Source of the DNA: Marsupella aquatica
Lineage: Eukaryota; Marchantiophyta
DNA: 64,000 nucleotides
Reading direction: 5' to 3'
Assembly: GCA_973895155.1 (NCBI GenBank)
Contig: OZ316894.1
Coordinates: 21,018,001-21,082,000 of the forward strand
Shown here piece after piece: positions 56,101 through 64,000 of this stretch (positions are counted from its first letter, which is position 1; each line of letters starts with the position of its first letter). The notes beneath the pieces are model-generated. The model searched no databases and had not been told where the DNA came from. It was given only the letters and a program-made list of their open reading frames with translations. Both the position numbers and the translations under genes were made by a program.

Positions 56101-56829
56101 AATTTGGGAAGCTTTGTCTCCCTTGAAAATTGTACAAAGGACTCTTGGGTGATACTTGACGTTGTCGGGATTCTCCTTGGTGACGATTGTCCAAGAATAG
56201 AGCCGGTGATTCCCATCAAAAACGCAAAACATTTTGTCTTTCAGGTAATGGAAAGCTGGATCGGCCTCGCATTCCAATTCAAACTTCTCATTCTTTGCAA
56301 CCCAAATGGCGTCCCAACCCTCCCTTATCTCTGGAGTACATATTTTCTCCACACCTTCTGAATCGGTTGGCTGGACGAAGAAGCACATCCCAATCCTCGG
56401 ATTGTAGCCACTGCTTCGGAATGAGTCCTTTAATTTCTCAATGGAAGCACTTTCCTTCTGCAAAGTTCGGACCACCTCCATGTGAAGCAAGTGACAAAGT
56501 GGGATCCGTGGCGGTTCCTTCTCTTGCCCGCAAAAATCTTTACCAAACGACATGATGTGTTGTGTAATCACGTCGTCCATCCCTAATCCAACCTCGCTTC
56601 CTTCTCCCATCGCAAAATCGATCACAGTATCCGTATCCATCCTCCCCCTCCTTGGCTTTGGAAATGGCAGCGAAGTGTTCAAAGACGGGATTGCTTTGCT
56701 TGACCTTGTTACTCGACGGGAGTAGACAGACCCAGAAAATGAAGATTCGGTGGACTCGCACTGACCTCGATCTCGGTCAGGAACTGTAGTATACTCTCTT
56801 GGAGAGCTTGGGGCGCTTGAAGGTTGCAT
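53115..56829 (-). pseudogene. ParB-like domain plus N4/N6-type DNA methyltransferase protein
   Basis: Exons on minus: about 56829-56050, 55920-54598, 54401-53785 and 53693-53115. Exon 1 starts at ATG 56829 with a disordered basic leader, then a ParB/sulfiredoxin-like segment: GYNPRIGMCFFVQ, and FCVFDGNHRLYSWT with the GxHR box. Exon 2 continues PSWILDADRIRRIPLHDLE and a long helical part of unknown fold. Exons 3-4 resemble the prokaryotic N6_N4 methylase family: ADDGMIAILHTGDYDQILQV, then GDIVFDWVVGSGSTFVAG and GRFVLGVENRKEFIETASRI, i.e. the DPFxGSGT S-adenosylmethionine motif with W for P. The amino-methylase catalytic tetrapeptide (D/N/S-PP-Y/W) is not clean; VPKW near 54000 is the best candidate. 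In-frame TGA codons near 55367, 53969 and 53660 each fit CGA-to-TGA. Expected activity is methylation of cytosine N4 or adenine N6 in DNA, targeted by the ParB-like part. This copy is probably dead. Confidence 0.68.
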
Positions 56830-57723
56830 CGTGGAGGGCCCAAATACTAGAGGTGGTACTCTCTACACTCACGCTCCTAACAAGATTACCGTACACATAG
56901 TGTACATCTCACACCTTTAAAACATGACCATCAGAGTGCCGTCCGTGCCTCGTTAAGATGTACGACACGCACAATAGTGAAAAATGACCAACAAATTGAA
57001 TCATGGACAAGTGATCAATACTGGTTGGACACTGGAGATGAGCTCATTCCCTCTTTCGTTGATAACATCTGACGGGGAACCATCAAGAGTGATCGGTACG
57101 CTGGTTTTGTTACCGTTAAATCTAACCGTTGGATGTTCGAATGAACGATTATATGATACTAGCGCCGGGCGCTATTGACTCTATAACATCATAACATGCC
57201 TTTCACGGTTGTTGAATTGTAAAGATGATGCTAGCGCCGGGCACTATTTAAATTCAAAACATCCCATTACAGTCACCAATGTTAAGTTTCATCAAATTGA
57301 CACATTTTACCTAAATAAAAGTACTTAATTTGGAAATTTCATGGTTTTTGATGAAATTGGGGAATGATAGCGCCTGGCGCTAGTACAAAATAGCTAAATG
57401 AATCATTGCTTTTTGAGGGTTTTGTCGATAATTATTGGGACAAATACAGTGAATCGAACCCTTGTCTTTTAGTAGCACCGGGCGCTACTAAATGTTTTCA
57501 TACGATTTAAGTGACATAACCTATGTTATTGATGATAAGTGTCATTGGCAAAATGACAAATGTCATTTATTTGCATTCCGTAACAACTAGTACCCGTGTT
57601 GTCGTTTGCAAACGATAAGTTAATCAGCAGCGAATTGAGTTCTCTTCACTTATATGAAGCAATGTAATTCCTTTCCTCCCCACATTTTTTGGTGGTAGAT
57701 TCATTTTTCAACATTGTCCAACT
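56830..57723. promoter_or_regulatory. shared promoter region between the two divergent genes of the 11-kb element
   Basis: The 894 bp between the start codons of the leftward methylase gene and the rightward transposase gene contain four near-palindromes within 330 bp, at 57160, 57232, 57368 and 57473. It is the densest cluster in the element and biased toward the transposase side. This is a natural place for autoregulation by an element-encoded DNA-binding protein. No unambiguous TATA box was fixed. Confidence 0.55.
57160..57487. repeat. cluster of four 15-bp near-palindromes (consensus TAGCGCC-N-GGCGCTA)
   Basis: 57160-57174 has perfect arms around G; 57232-57246 has one G-to-A; 57368-57382 has perfect arms around T; 57473-57487 has one G-to-A. 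Arms are 7 bp around one variable central base. The rest of the family is at 51452, 51526, 51766, 52521, 52634, 53739, 54546, 55954, 59753 (half), 59837, 61627 and 61763. Outside the element, relatives lie at 50777, 62492 and 63671. Confidence 0.9.
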
Positions 57724-60700
57724 ATGTCTACATCAGTTGTGATTGTTCGTCCGGATACTGGGGACATTGTTAGCATCCCAGTTGGTTTAGCCGATACTTA
57801 CAAATAGATTAGTGAGAGTTATCTTTGTGGAAGATTTGACATTTCTCTGAATGATATTATTTCAATCAATCCTGAGCATAATTCTACTGATGAGAAAGGA
57901 TCAGCAATGTTTGATGTTGACGATGGAATTAGATTTTGGCCCCTGAATGCTGGCATTAGATACTCGATAATTCTTCGATCGGCTTTAATTTCTGTCGAGA
58001 AAGATGGAAAACTTCCAACTGTGATTCACATTTCTGACAGTGATGATGAGGATATATTGGCTCCAGTGATGCAGACGTCGCCCTCGCCAGAGACTTGTAT
58101 CAAGGCAGAAGGGACCATTTCGAGCCAGCCATCAGTGGCGAGTGTTGTTTACCGTCGGAGTGCAATGGATGCAATTCTTAAATCTACTGGTCATAGTGAA
58201 CTTTTGCGGTTTATTTGGACTGGTGATTTTAGGCATGAGCAGGTGAATTGTCTTCCTAGCAAATACAATGGAAATATTGTGTTTGAACTGCCACCCGCAG
58301 AAGGATTGCTATCAAAAGGTTCTAGGCTCCGCAATATGGATCGGCCTAAAGACTGCTACTTCTGGACTCAGATCTTTCCAACTTCTGCGAATGTGCAACC
58401 TAAGAAGTTGTGGGAATTTGGAAAAGTCACATGCACAGGATCACTTGAATGTCGAAACCAGAAATGTGAGTATCTTTTGCGGAAGAAAAGAAGGAATTCG
58501 AAGGCTTGGGATGGTACGCCCAAGCTTGCTGGGCCACATTGCGTAGGAAAGATTATTGAGGATGGTGGGGTAGTATGTCATTACTGCCAACAACTGCCCT
58601 TTTGTAATGAAGCTTGCACTGCAACGTTGTTTTATATGTACCCGTAGTTACTTGTAGACTCTAATACCTGTAGTCACATGTCACGTCTCGCTGTGCATGT
58701 TGGAACACATGCACATCCCTCTTGAAAAGTGTTTTCTCGTGGTGCAGAGAAGATTGCGCAAGACATTATCAAGAAACAACACGAGGCAACGCCGTCTGCC
58801 ACACCGTCGGGTCTAAAGAATGCCATAACTGGGTCTTTGCAAAAGGCTCTCTGCGTGTCTAACAATGATATAGAGGAATTGGAGGAGAAAGAAATTTGGG
58901 AGTCATTGATGGTAGTTTCTTCCCCTCAAAAGTTTGCATCTCTCTTTCGTAGTGTTCGGCAAGATCAAAAAGGTAAGGGCGAGTTAGAGTTTCTAGTTGA
59001 AATGCAGAAATGTATCAACTTTCCCTTTTTACAATGATACATGCTCCCTGGTCAAGGACGTAAGGAGGACAGACCTCATATTTTTAAAATGACAGTAAAG
59101 GGACATGGATCTGGTGTGAATTTGTTACGCCAAATGCAACCTGGAGGTAGACTCGAAGGGGCCTGGGTAAGTTTTGATGTCATGAGGAGGCTGACAACAG
59201 AGTGAATTACATTTAGTGCTCACGTTTACGATCACAACTACCGAGCTCTTTGCACAATTTTCACTTGTGAGTTGAAAGCGGAAGATACTGAGTCCTTGGA
59301 AAAAGCTTGGAAATTGATGATTGAGGTTTGCCGTGAGAATGGGTTGGATGATGTAGTGATCCATGGATTCATGGCTGACAATGCTCAAGCTGGATGGAAC
59401 GCGGTTTGGAATGTCTTTTTTGGTGGTCATCCTAACCCCGAAAAGGAGCAATCCGACGCATTTCACTTTTATCAATCATTTCATCGACACTCCGTTGAAG
59501 GAGTCCTGGAGGGGAAACGAGAGGAGCACCGCAAGTTGTGGGACTCCTTAAGGAAATTCAACTTTTGTTGGAGCGTACAGGATTTCAAGGGATATTGATT
59601 TATGGTGGAGATCTGGGAACTGTGTTCCAGGAAAACTTCGAATGCTCCAAGGCTGGCTTTTGCGGTGGGTTGTCCGATGGCGTCAATGGGGAAATTTTAT
59701 TCATCTGGTGAGTTTCTTAATCACATTTGTTCCTCACAATTGACATTAATACCAATGCTCGGCGCTAGCATTACTAAGTCATTCTTTGGATTACCTAGGA
59801 CCGTTATTCCTTTCTATTTGTGAAATTATTTCATGGTAGCGCCCGACGCTAGTTTACTCGTAGCTTTATAATATGATAATGTGGCTCATAATCATAGTTG
59901 ACGCTGTCAGGATATTGCTTTATTTAATATGGTTTCAAAGACACATTTCCTTAACATTGCTCCTATGTTTAATCCAAGACAAAAGTGTCGAAGAAAGTGC
60001 TATGATTCCCAACTGTACAACTTTGGAAGCGGCCCATTCTATAATGAAAGCTTGGCAAACAAAGAAGAAAGCTAGTCTATTCGAAGCTTGTGAGATAGAT
60101 CAAAACAGAGCATTGTCGCAAGTTGCGGCATATACAGCCTATCGGAGGGGGCTAAATTGTGGTAAGGGGCCTACGATATGGGAATTGGCATTCCGTTCTG
60201 CAGATCAAGCTGGTTCTTCCAAACTTTTCCAAGATGCTTCTAATATGCTCCTTTCCAGTGCGGCTGAATTCAGCCTGGAAAGGAATGCCCCACTGAATGG
60301 GGATGTTATGACAAAGTTCGTGAAGAGGAAAGGACAAGCCACAGGGAACATCTCTGCACAAGACTCCCATCGGCATGACACTATTCTGGTAACATCGCCA
60401 AATACTTGTGGTATGAAGAGAAAAAATTGAGTAGGGAGGAGTTCCCCCTGTTGAGCAGACTCCTCCTGTCTGTGAGAATGTTGTGGTGGATATATCTGAT
60501 AGTGATATCGGAGAAGACATTGATTGGACTACTCCACCTTGGAGGAGAACCACCAGGTCTTGTTTGGATCCGCGAACTGCACCTCCCACTTGTCAACGAC
60601 CTTTCAATCAATCGTTAGTGTTGGAGACGGATGTCCGACCTGGTGAATGGCACCTACGAAGAACGACCAAACATGGAGCAAGCCCTCAATGTAATGGATC

Positions 60701-61286
60701 GTTGGGTGGGAGATCAGATCGAGATGAACGTCGCAATCGTCTGAAAAAGGTTGGGTACCCGTCAACAGATGGAGTAGTTGGCATTGTTGTGAAAGGTCAT
60801 CGTATATTCAGGGGAGAACCACATCCTGAAATGATTTGGTTTTGTGCGAACAATGCTTGCTATAAGAGCTGGCCATGTCGTAATGTCGTGAATCTTCCAC
60901 CATTTCCCTATACGCTTCCTGTTCTGAAAGGGACTAACCTTTCTGAAGCAGAAGTCCAATTCTTGATGGAGAAAGGGGTCCAAATCGATCGTGAGGCCGG
61001 AACTCAGCATGTTCCATCTCCGTTTGAGTTGCAAATCAATGTAAATGTTTTCCCTGAGAAAATCAATCTCCTAGAGCCAAATATTTGCCTTCGGAGTAGA
61101 AATGGGAAGAATACAATCCCACAATCAAATCTTTCACAAGGTCACTACACGAGAATTGAATCTGCCAGCAAGGAGCCCATGACCCTAATTCGGCAGTGCG
61201 ATGTTTCCAACGGGAACTCTTGGGGAAAACAATTTCAAATCCAAACCCATGAGAAACTCCGAACTGCGAAGACGTACTGGGTGTAA
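57724..61286 (+). pseudogene. zinc-cysteine MULE-like transposase candidate of the 11-kb element
   Basis: ATG 57724 opens exon 1, with one TAG at about 57805 that fits CAG. It has a SUMO-interacting-like patch (TVIHISDSDDEDI) and a Cys/His zinc cluster (CTGSLECRNQKC ... HCVG ... CHYCQQLPFCNEAC) to about 58638. Exon 2 (about 58740-59166, one TGA) ends at TGG|GTAAGT. Exon 3 (from 59211) looks like an RNase H-fold transposase: HVYDHNYRALCTIFTCEL, then FMADNAQAGWNAVWNVFF with an Asp, and HFYQSFHRH, as in MULE enzymes. A Trp-rich stretch follows, ending at CTG|GTGAGT (59707). Later exons (59995-60430, 60437-61286) carry a second VVVDISDSD patch and a C-terminal domain of unknown kind ending at TAA 61286. 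Two near-palindromes lie in the intron at 59.75-59.85 kb. It probably cuts and joins the element ends. Exon borders are approximate. Confidence 0.6.
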
Positions 61287-62126
61287 ATTTGCATTTTCCC
61301 GTGTTGTTCTTGTGAGGACTTCTATCGTCGCCATTCCCATGGAAGACCCTACATGCCTTGCAAGCACCTATACTGGGTGTATACCAACGTCCTCAAACTT
61401 GATGTCCTGTATTCAACACTGGCTAGTCAGTCGATTCTCACTGTGGGGGAGATTAGGCTCATTCTTGCACGGCAGAATGCTCTGGATTAATAGGGGAGAT
61501 ATTTAGGAACGTTGAACGGCTCCTATCTTGTTTGTCGCATATATGCAAGTTTTATTTCCTTTTTTTATACCAAACACTCTTTGCATTTTCATAACATATT
61601 GGTCGATTTTTTATTCTGACTCTGGTTAGCGCCGGGCGCTACTTTGAATTGGTCCTCATTCAAACATATTTGGGTGGTCCAATGTGTTTCAGATTGTATA
61701 ATACACTGTATGTTTGTTTCCTGAATCTAAGGCAAGATTTATACGTGAAAATATAATATGGGTAGCGCCAAACGCTACTATACTCTGATGATACTCCACT
61801 CATAATGTTGTATGTCATGTTGGCATGTACGGAGCTTGAAGGCATTACTATTTCATTTAGTTATACCCATCGGTATAATATATTAATGTAAATATGATGG
61901 CGATATTTTTGAAGATGTACATTTTTTTAAAATGAGGCTCATCTGATTATTTTTATCAGGGTGGGACCCACAGTATTGACTCACGCATATTGTCAATACT
62001 ATTATAGTCAGAACTAGCGGGTAATTTGTACAGCAAATCCTGGCTACCATGTCTATCCTTGGGACCATAAAATGACCCTAAAACCTAATGAGTTTCCTGG
62101 TACCAGAAACTGTTTTGCTGTTAACA
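61287..62126 (+). other. transposase trailer and right subterminal region of the 11-kb element
   Basis: No ORF of substance. It contains near-palindromes at 61627-61641 (perfect arms) and 61763-61777, AT-rich sequence, and leads into the right inverted end. Confidence 0.5.
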
Positions 62127-62170
62127 GGATTCCTGGTTTGCTGTTTCCTGTCTCGGTGGCCATGCCCCCC
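62127..62170 (-). repeat. right terminal inverted repeat
   Basis: Reverse-complemented it begins GGGGGGCAT and contains GACAGGAAACAG and AACCAGGAATCC, matching the left end at 51109. The array remnant GGCGCTAATAATGTTTC follows immediately. Confidence 0.8.
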
Positions 62171-62173
62171 CCA

Positions 62174-62530
62174 AGGCGCTAATAATGTTTCTTCATTTTT
62201 ATTACCTTTTTGTCTATTTTTAAAGCAACATGCTCAAAATACTCTCATTTTGGAGGGTATAGGTGGGTATGACATTACTAGCTCTTGGTCGCTAGTAATA
62301 TTTTATCATTTTTGTTACCCTTTGCTTATTATTATTTTGGTAAACATGCACTCATATAGTGTCATTTTGGAGTGTCTTGGTGACTTCAATATTAATAGCT
62401 TTAGACCCTAGTAATATTTTAATTTTTACTACTAATTTGAGCTCAATTTTTGTACAAAAGTTTTAAAAAAATCATTCAAGTAAGATATTACCAGCGCCAG
62501 GCACCAGTAATATCGTATCTATTTAAAATT
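62174..62530. repeat. AT-rich tandem array, right half
   Basis: It resumes with AGGCGCTAATAATGTTTCTTC, then units at about 62268, 62388 and 62485 with GACATTACTAGCTC, GCTAGTAATATTTTATC, CTCATTTTGGAG and GATATTACCAGCGCCAGG. The first partial unit completes the unit cut at 51105, confirming insertion of the 11-kb element in the array. Confidence 0.88.
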
Positions 62531-64000
62531 GTTTTTGCTTATTTTATTTTATGGGTTTATGTTTATTATTTCTTGTAATTAACTCTTTTGCCAAATTTCT
62601 TTAAAAAATGATGGATGTCTTTACACATGAAGGTGTCATTTGATAATAGCACCTGATGCTTTTATCAATCAATACATGTTTTTTTTGCATCTAGAGCTAT
62701 TATGATTTTTCCTAGATTTAATCCAAGAGTTTAATCTTCATGACCTATAAACACATTAAATTAGGCCAATTTGTATAGTAGAGTATGACATTACTATCAT
62801 ATTTTTCTTGTTCTATGCTAAATATTTTGGGGTCACAAGAGAGCATCAAACTTTAATCCTATTGTAGTTCAAAACTTTTCTCATTTTTTTAAGCACCTCA
62901 CCCTCTTATGAGAATAATTTAAAAGTTATTCTAAGAACTTTTGTGAAGATAACAACAACCCACATTTATAGAATCAACAACTTCAAAAATAAATGATGTT
63001 TGTGGTTTGAAAAAATAACTTTAATAGTAGTCAAATTAATATTTTTCCAAATCTCTTGCGAAACAAAGATTAAGATTAGACTTGGTTTTCTAATTTCATC
63101 CCATTTGTGTATCTATCCGTCACATGGGTTCAAAATTTTTTGTTACCTATGTGAAGTTATATCCGTACATTGATATTTATGTTTGAAAAGTTACAAAAAA
63201 ATCAATGAGATTTTCCTAATAAAGGTTTGATATAATTAGAAATTAGATATAAACAATCCTTTCACATGAAGATTTTTTTGGCCAAGATCATGCCCTTACA
63301 TAAGCACTATTTTGATCATCTTGATGATGATGTACACTTTAAGTCTTCTTCTTAGAATTCAAAGAGGATCGGATTTGGCCAAATGCAAGATATACGCACT
63401 TGGTTTGTAGGACAAATATATTGCATTATTGTAAGCTTTCAACAAATATAGAAATTTATTGTATGTTAATTGTAAATCTTATCACTATGTAAAGACTGTG
63501 ATGGTTTTTGGTTTGCATCAAGAGAGGGTGCACCAAAATGCTAAATATCCACTGAAAAAATATTAAATTACAATAAACCATGCACATTTTGTTTGCCTAA
63601 CATGTGATATAATTTGCTACTTATAATCCTTGCAACTAATAATTGTAAAGACATATTATTGTATTTTGGCTAGTGCCCGATGCTAGCAATCTTATGCTGA
63701 TGACCCATTATGATAAATTAAAGTAAGGTTTTTTGAAGACAAAAAAAGGTGGCCTAGAATATAGAATATTTTCAAAAGTTATGTATCGGCGCATTGTGTT
63801 GCATTTGAACTTGCATTTTGCTGTGACCAGGCTCGGTGAAACATCGGCAAAATGGGAGAAAATTGGGCAGACATGCTGCGTAAAATCAAGAATTTAAAAG
63901 AAAACAAAGATAAGTACGGGAACAAGTCAAGGAGGATGCCTCCGTGTGGGCTCCTCCTTACATCAGTGTGGTATCAGGAGAGCTAATTCAGTTATTGAAG
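62531..64000. other. AT-rich gene-free stretch to the window end
   Basis: No gene recognised. A diverged near-palindrome (TAGTGCCCGATGCTA, 63671-63685) lies here. The last 40 bases contain TGGTATCAGGAGAGC, which is reminiscent of a tRNA-Met primer site. A retrotransposon could begin just past the edge, but the match is imperfect. Confidence 0.45.

Larger units (their letters stand above)
51109..62170. mobile_element. 11-kb DNA transposon encoding ParB-like/DNA methyltransferase protein and a MULE-like transposase
   Basis: Left end 51109-51151 begins GGGGGGTAT and right end 62127-62170, inverted, begins GGGGGGCAT. Both then share GACAG, AAACAG and AACCAGGAA in register over about 43 bp. CCA lies just outside both ends (51106-51108, 62171-62173), a possible 3-bp target duplication, though the C/G runs make it ambiguous. 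The same tandem array lies on both sides, so insertion is clear. Subterminal GGAAAC words are repeated. Inside, genes diverge from 56.8-57.7 kb: a ParB-like/methylase gene and two small ORFs leftward, a transposase candidate rightward. About 16 near-palindromes are dispersed through noncoding parts. Several in-frame stops make this copy defective. The superfamily is unassigned, perhaps MULE-related or a new lineage. Confidence 0.75.

Noticed and set aside
53115-56829. In-frame TGA codons as recoding (selenocysteine or stop-codon reassignment)
   Set aside because: TAG and TAA stops also occur in other elements of the window, intact genes use normal stops, and CGA-to-TGA decay explains the TGAs simply.
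59164-59210. TGA at about 59201 after RRLTTE as a premature stop in the transposase
   Set aside because: It falls inside a short intron between the GTAAGT donor at 59167 and the TTTAG acceptor at about 59210.
63980-64000. Start of another LTR retrotransposon from a TGGTATCAGGAGAGC word
   Set aside because: The primer-site match has an insertion and no LTR could be tested at the window edge.

Overview
The window is nuclear DNA of a land plant. It has GT-AG introns, a CT/GA-rich 5' leader, plant-type Ty1/copia and Ty3/gypsy retrotransposons, a PIF/Harbinger transposon, a plant-type TDM1/POLLENLESS3-like TPR gene and a PRP4 kinase. The gypsy polyprotein style and the very unusual DNA transposon at 51-62 kb suggest a non-seed plant (bryophyte, lycophyte or fern), but the species cannot be fixed from the sequence alone.

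Only two genes look like intact cellular genes. One is a four-exon TDM1/SDI-like TPR protein (8668-11754, plus, 740 codons). The other is a twelve-exon homologue of the spliceosomal kinase PRP4/PRPF4B (41783-35265, minus, 1271 codons). For both, every splice junction could be placed in phase. Nearly everything else is mobile DNA or its debris.

Layout: 1-3.2 kb, Ty3/gypsy pol (minus, runs off the window). 3.2-7.6 kb, no gene seen. 7.6-12 kb, the TPR gene with its leader and trailer. 12-15.9 kb, short tandem duplications. 15.94-29.65 kb, one PIF/Harbinger element with matching ends, a broken DDE transposase on plus and a broken Myb/SANT-like partner on minus. A complete 6.6-kb copia element (345-bp LTRs, 5-bp target duplication, initiator-Met primer site) is nested inside it. 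29.7-35.2 kb, no convincing gene. 35.3-41.8 kb, PRP4 kinase. 42.4-43.2 and 48.35-48.67 kb, inverted-repeat (MITE-like) elements. 45.1-47.2 kb, a degenerate Crypton-like tyrosine recombinase. 50.4-51.1 and 62.2-62.5 kb, the two halves of an AT-rich tandem array with a period of about 100-120 bp. They are split by an 11.06-kb element with inverted ends.

That 11-kb element (51109-62170) is the most interesting object. Its ends match over about 43 bp and carry repeated GGAAAC words, with a possible CCA target duplication. From a shared central promoter region it transcribes in two directions. Leftward runs a multi-exon gene with a ParB/sulfiredoxin-like fold segment (DGNHR motif) and a prokaryotic-type N4/N6 DNA methyltransferase C-terminal motif (GSGST), followed by two small ORFs. 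Rightward runs a zinc-cysteine, MULE-like transposase candidate. About 16 copies of a 15-bp near-palindrome, consensus TAGCGCC-N-GGCGCTA, are scattered through its introns, promoter and flanks. The tandem array it sits in contains a related palindrome at the insertion point. A transposon with its own DNA methylase, a ParB-like DNA-binding module and an array of palindromic sites resembles a bacterial partition/modification module transplanted into a eukaryotic transposon.

Most premature stops in these elements can be explained by a single C-to-T or G-to-A change at CGA, CAG, CAA or TGG codons. The copia LTRs differ at 11 sites, 10 of them transitions. This is the signature of methylated, silenced and decaying DNA.
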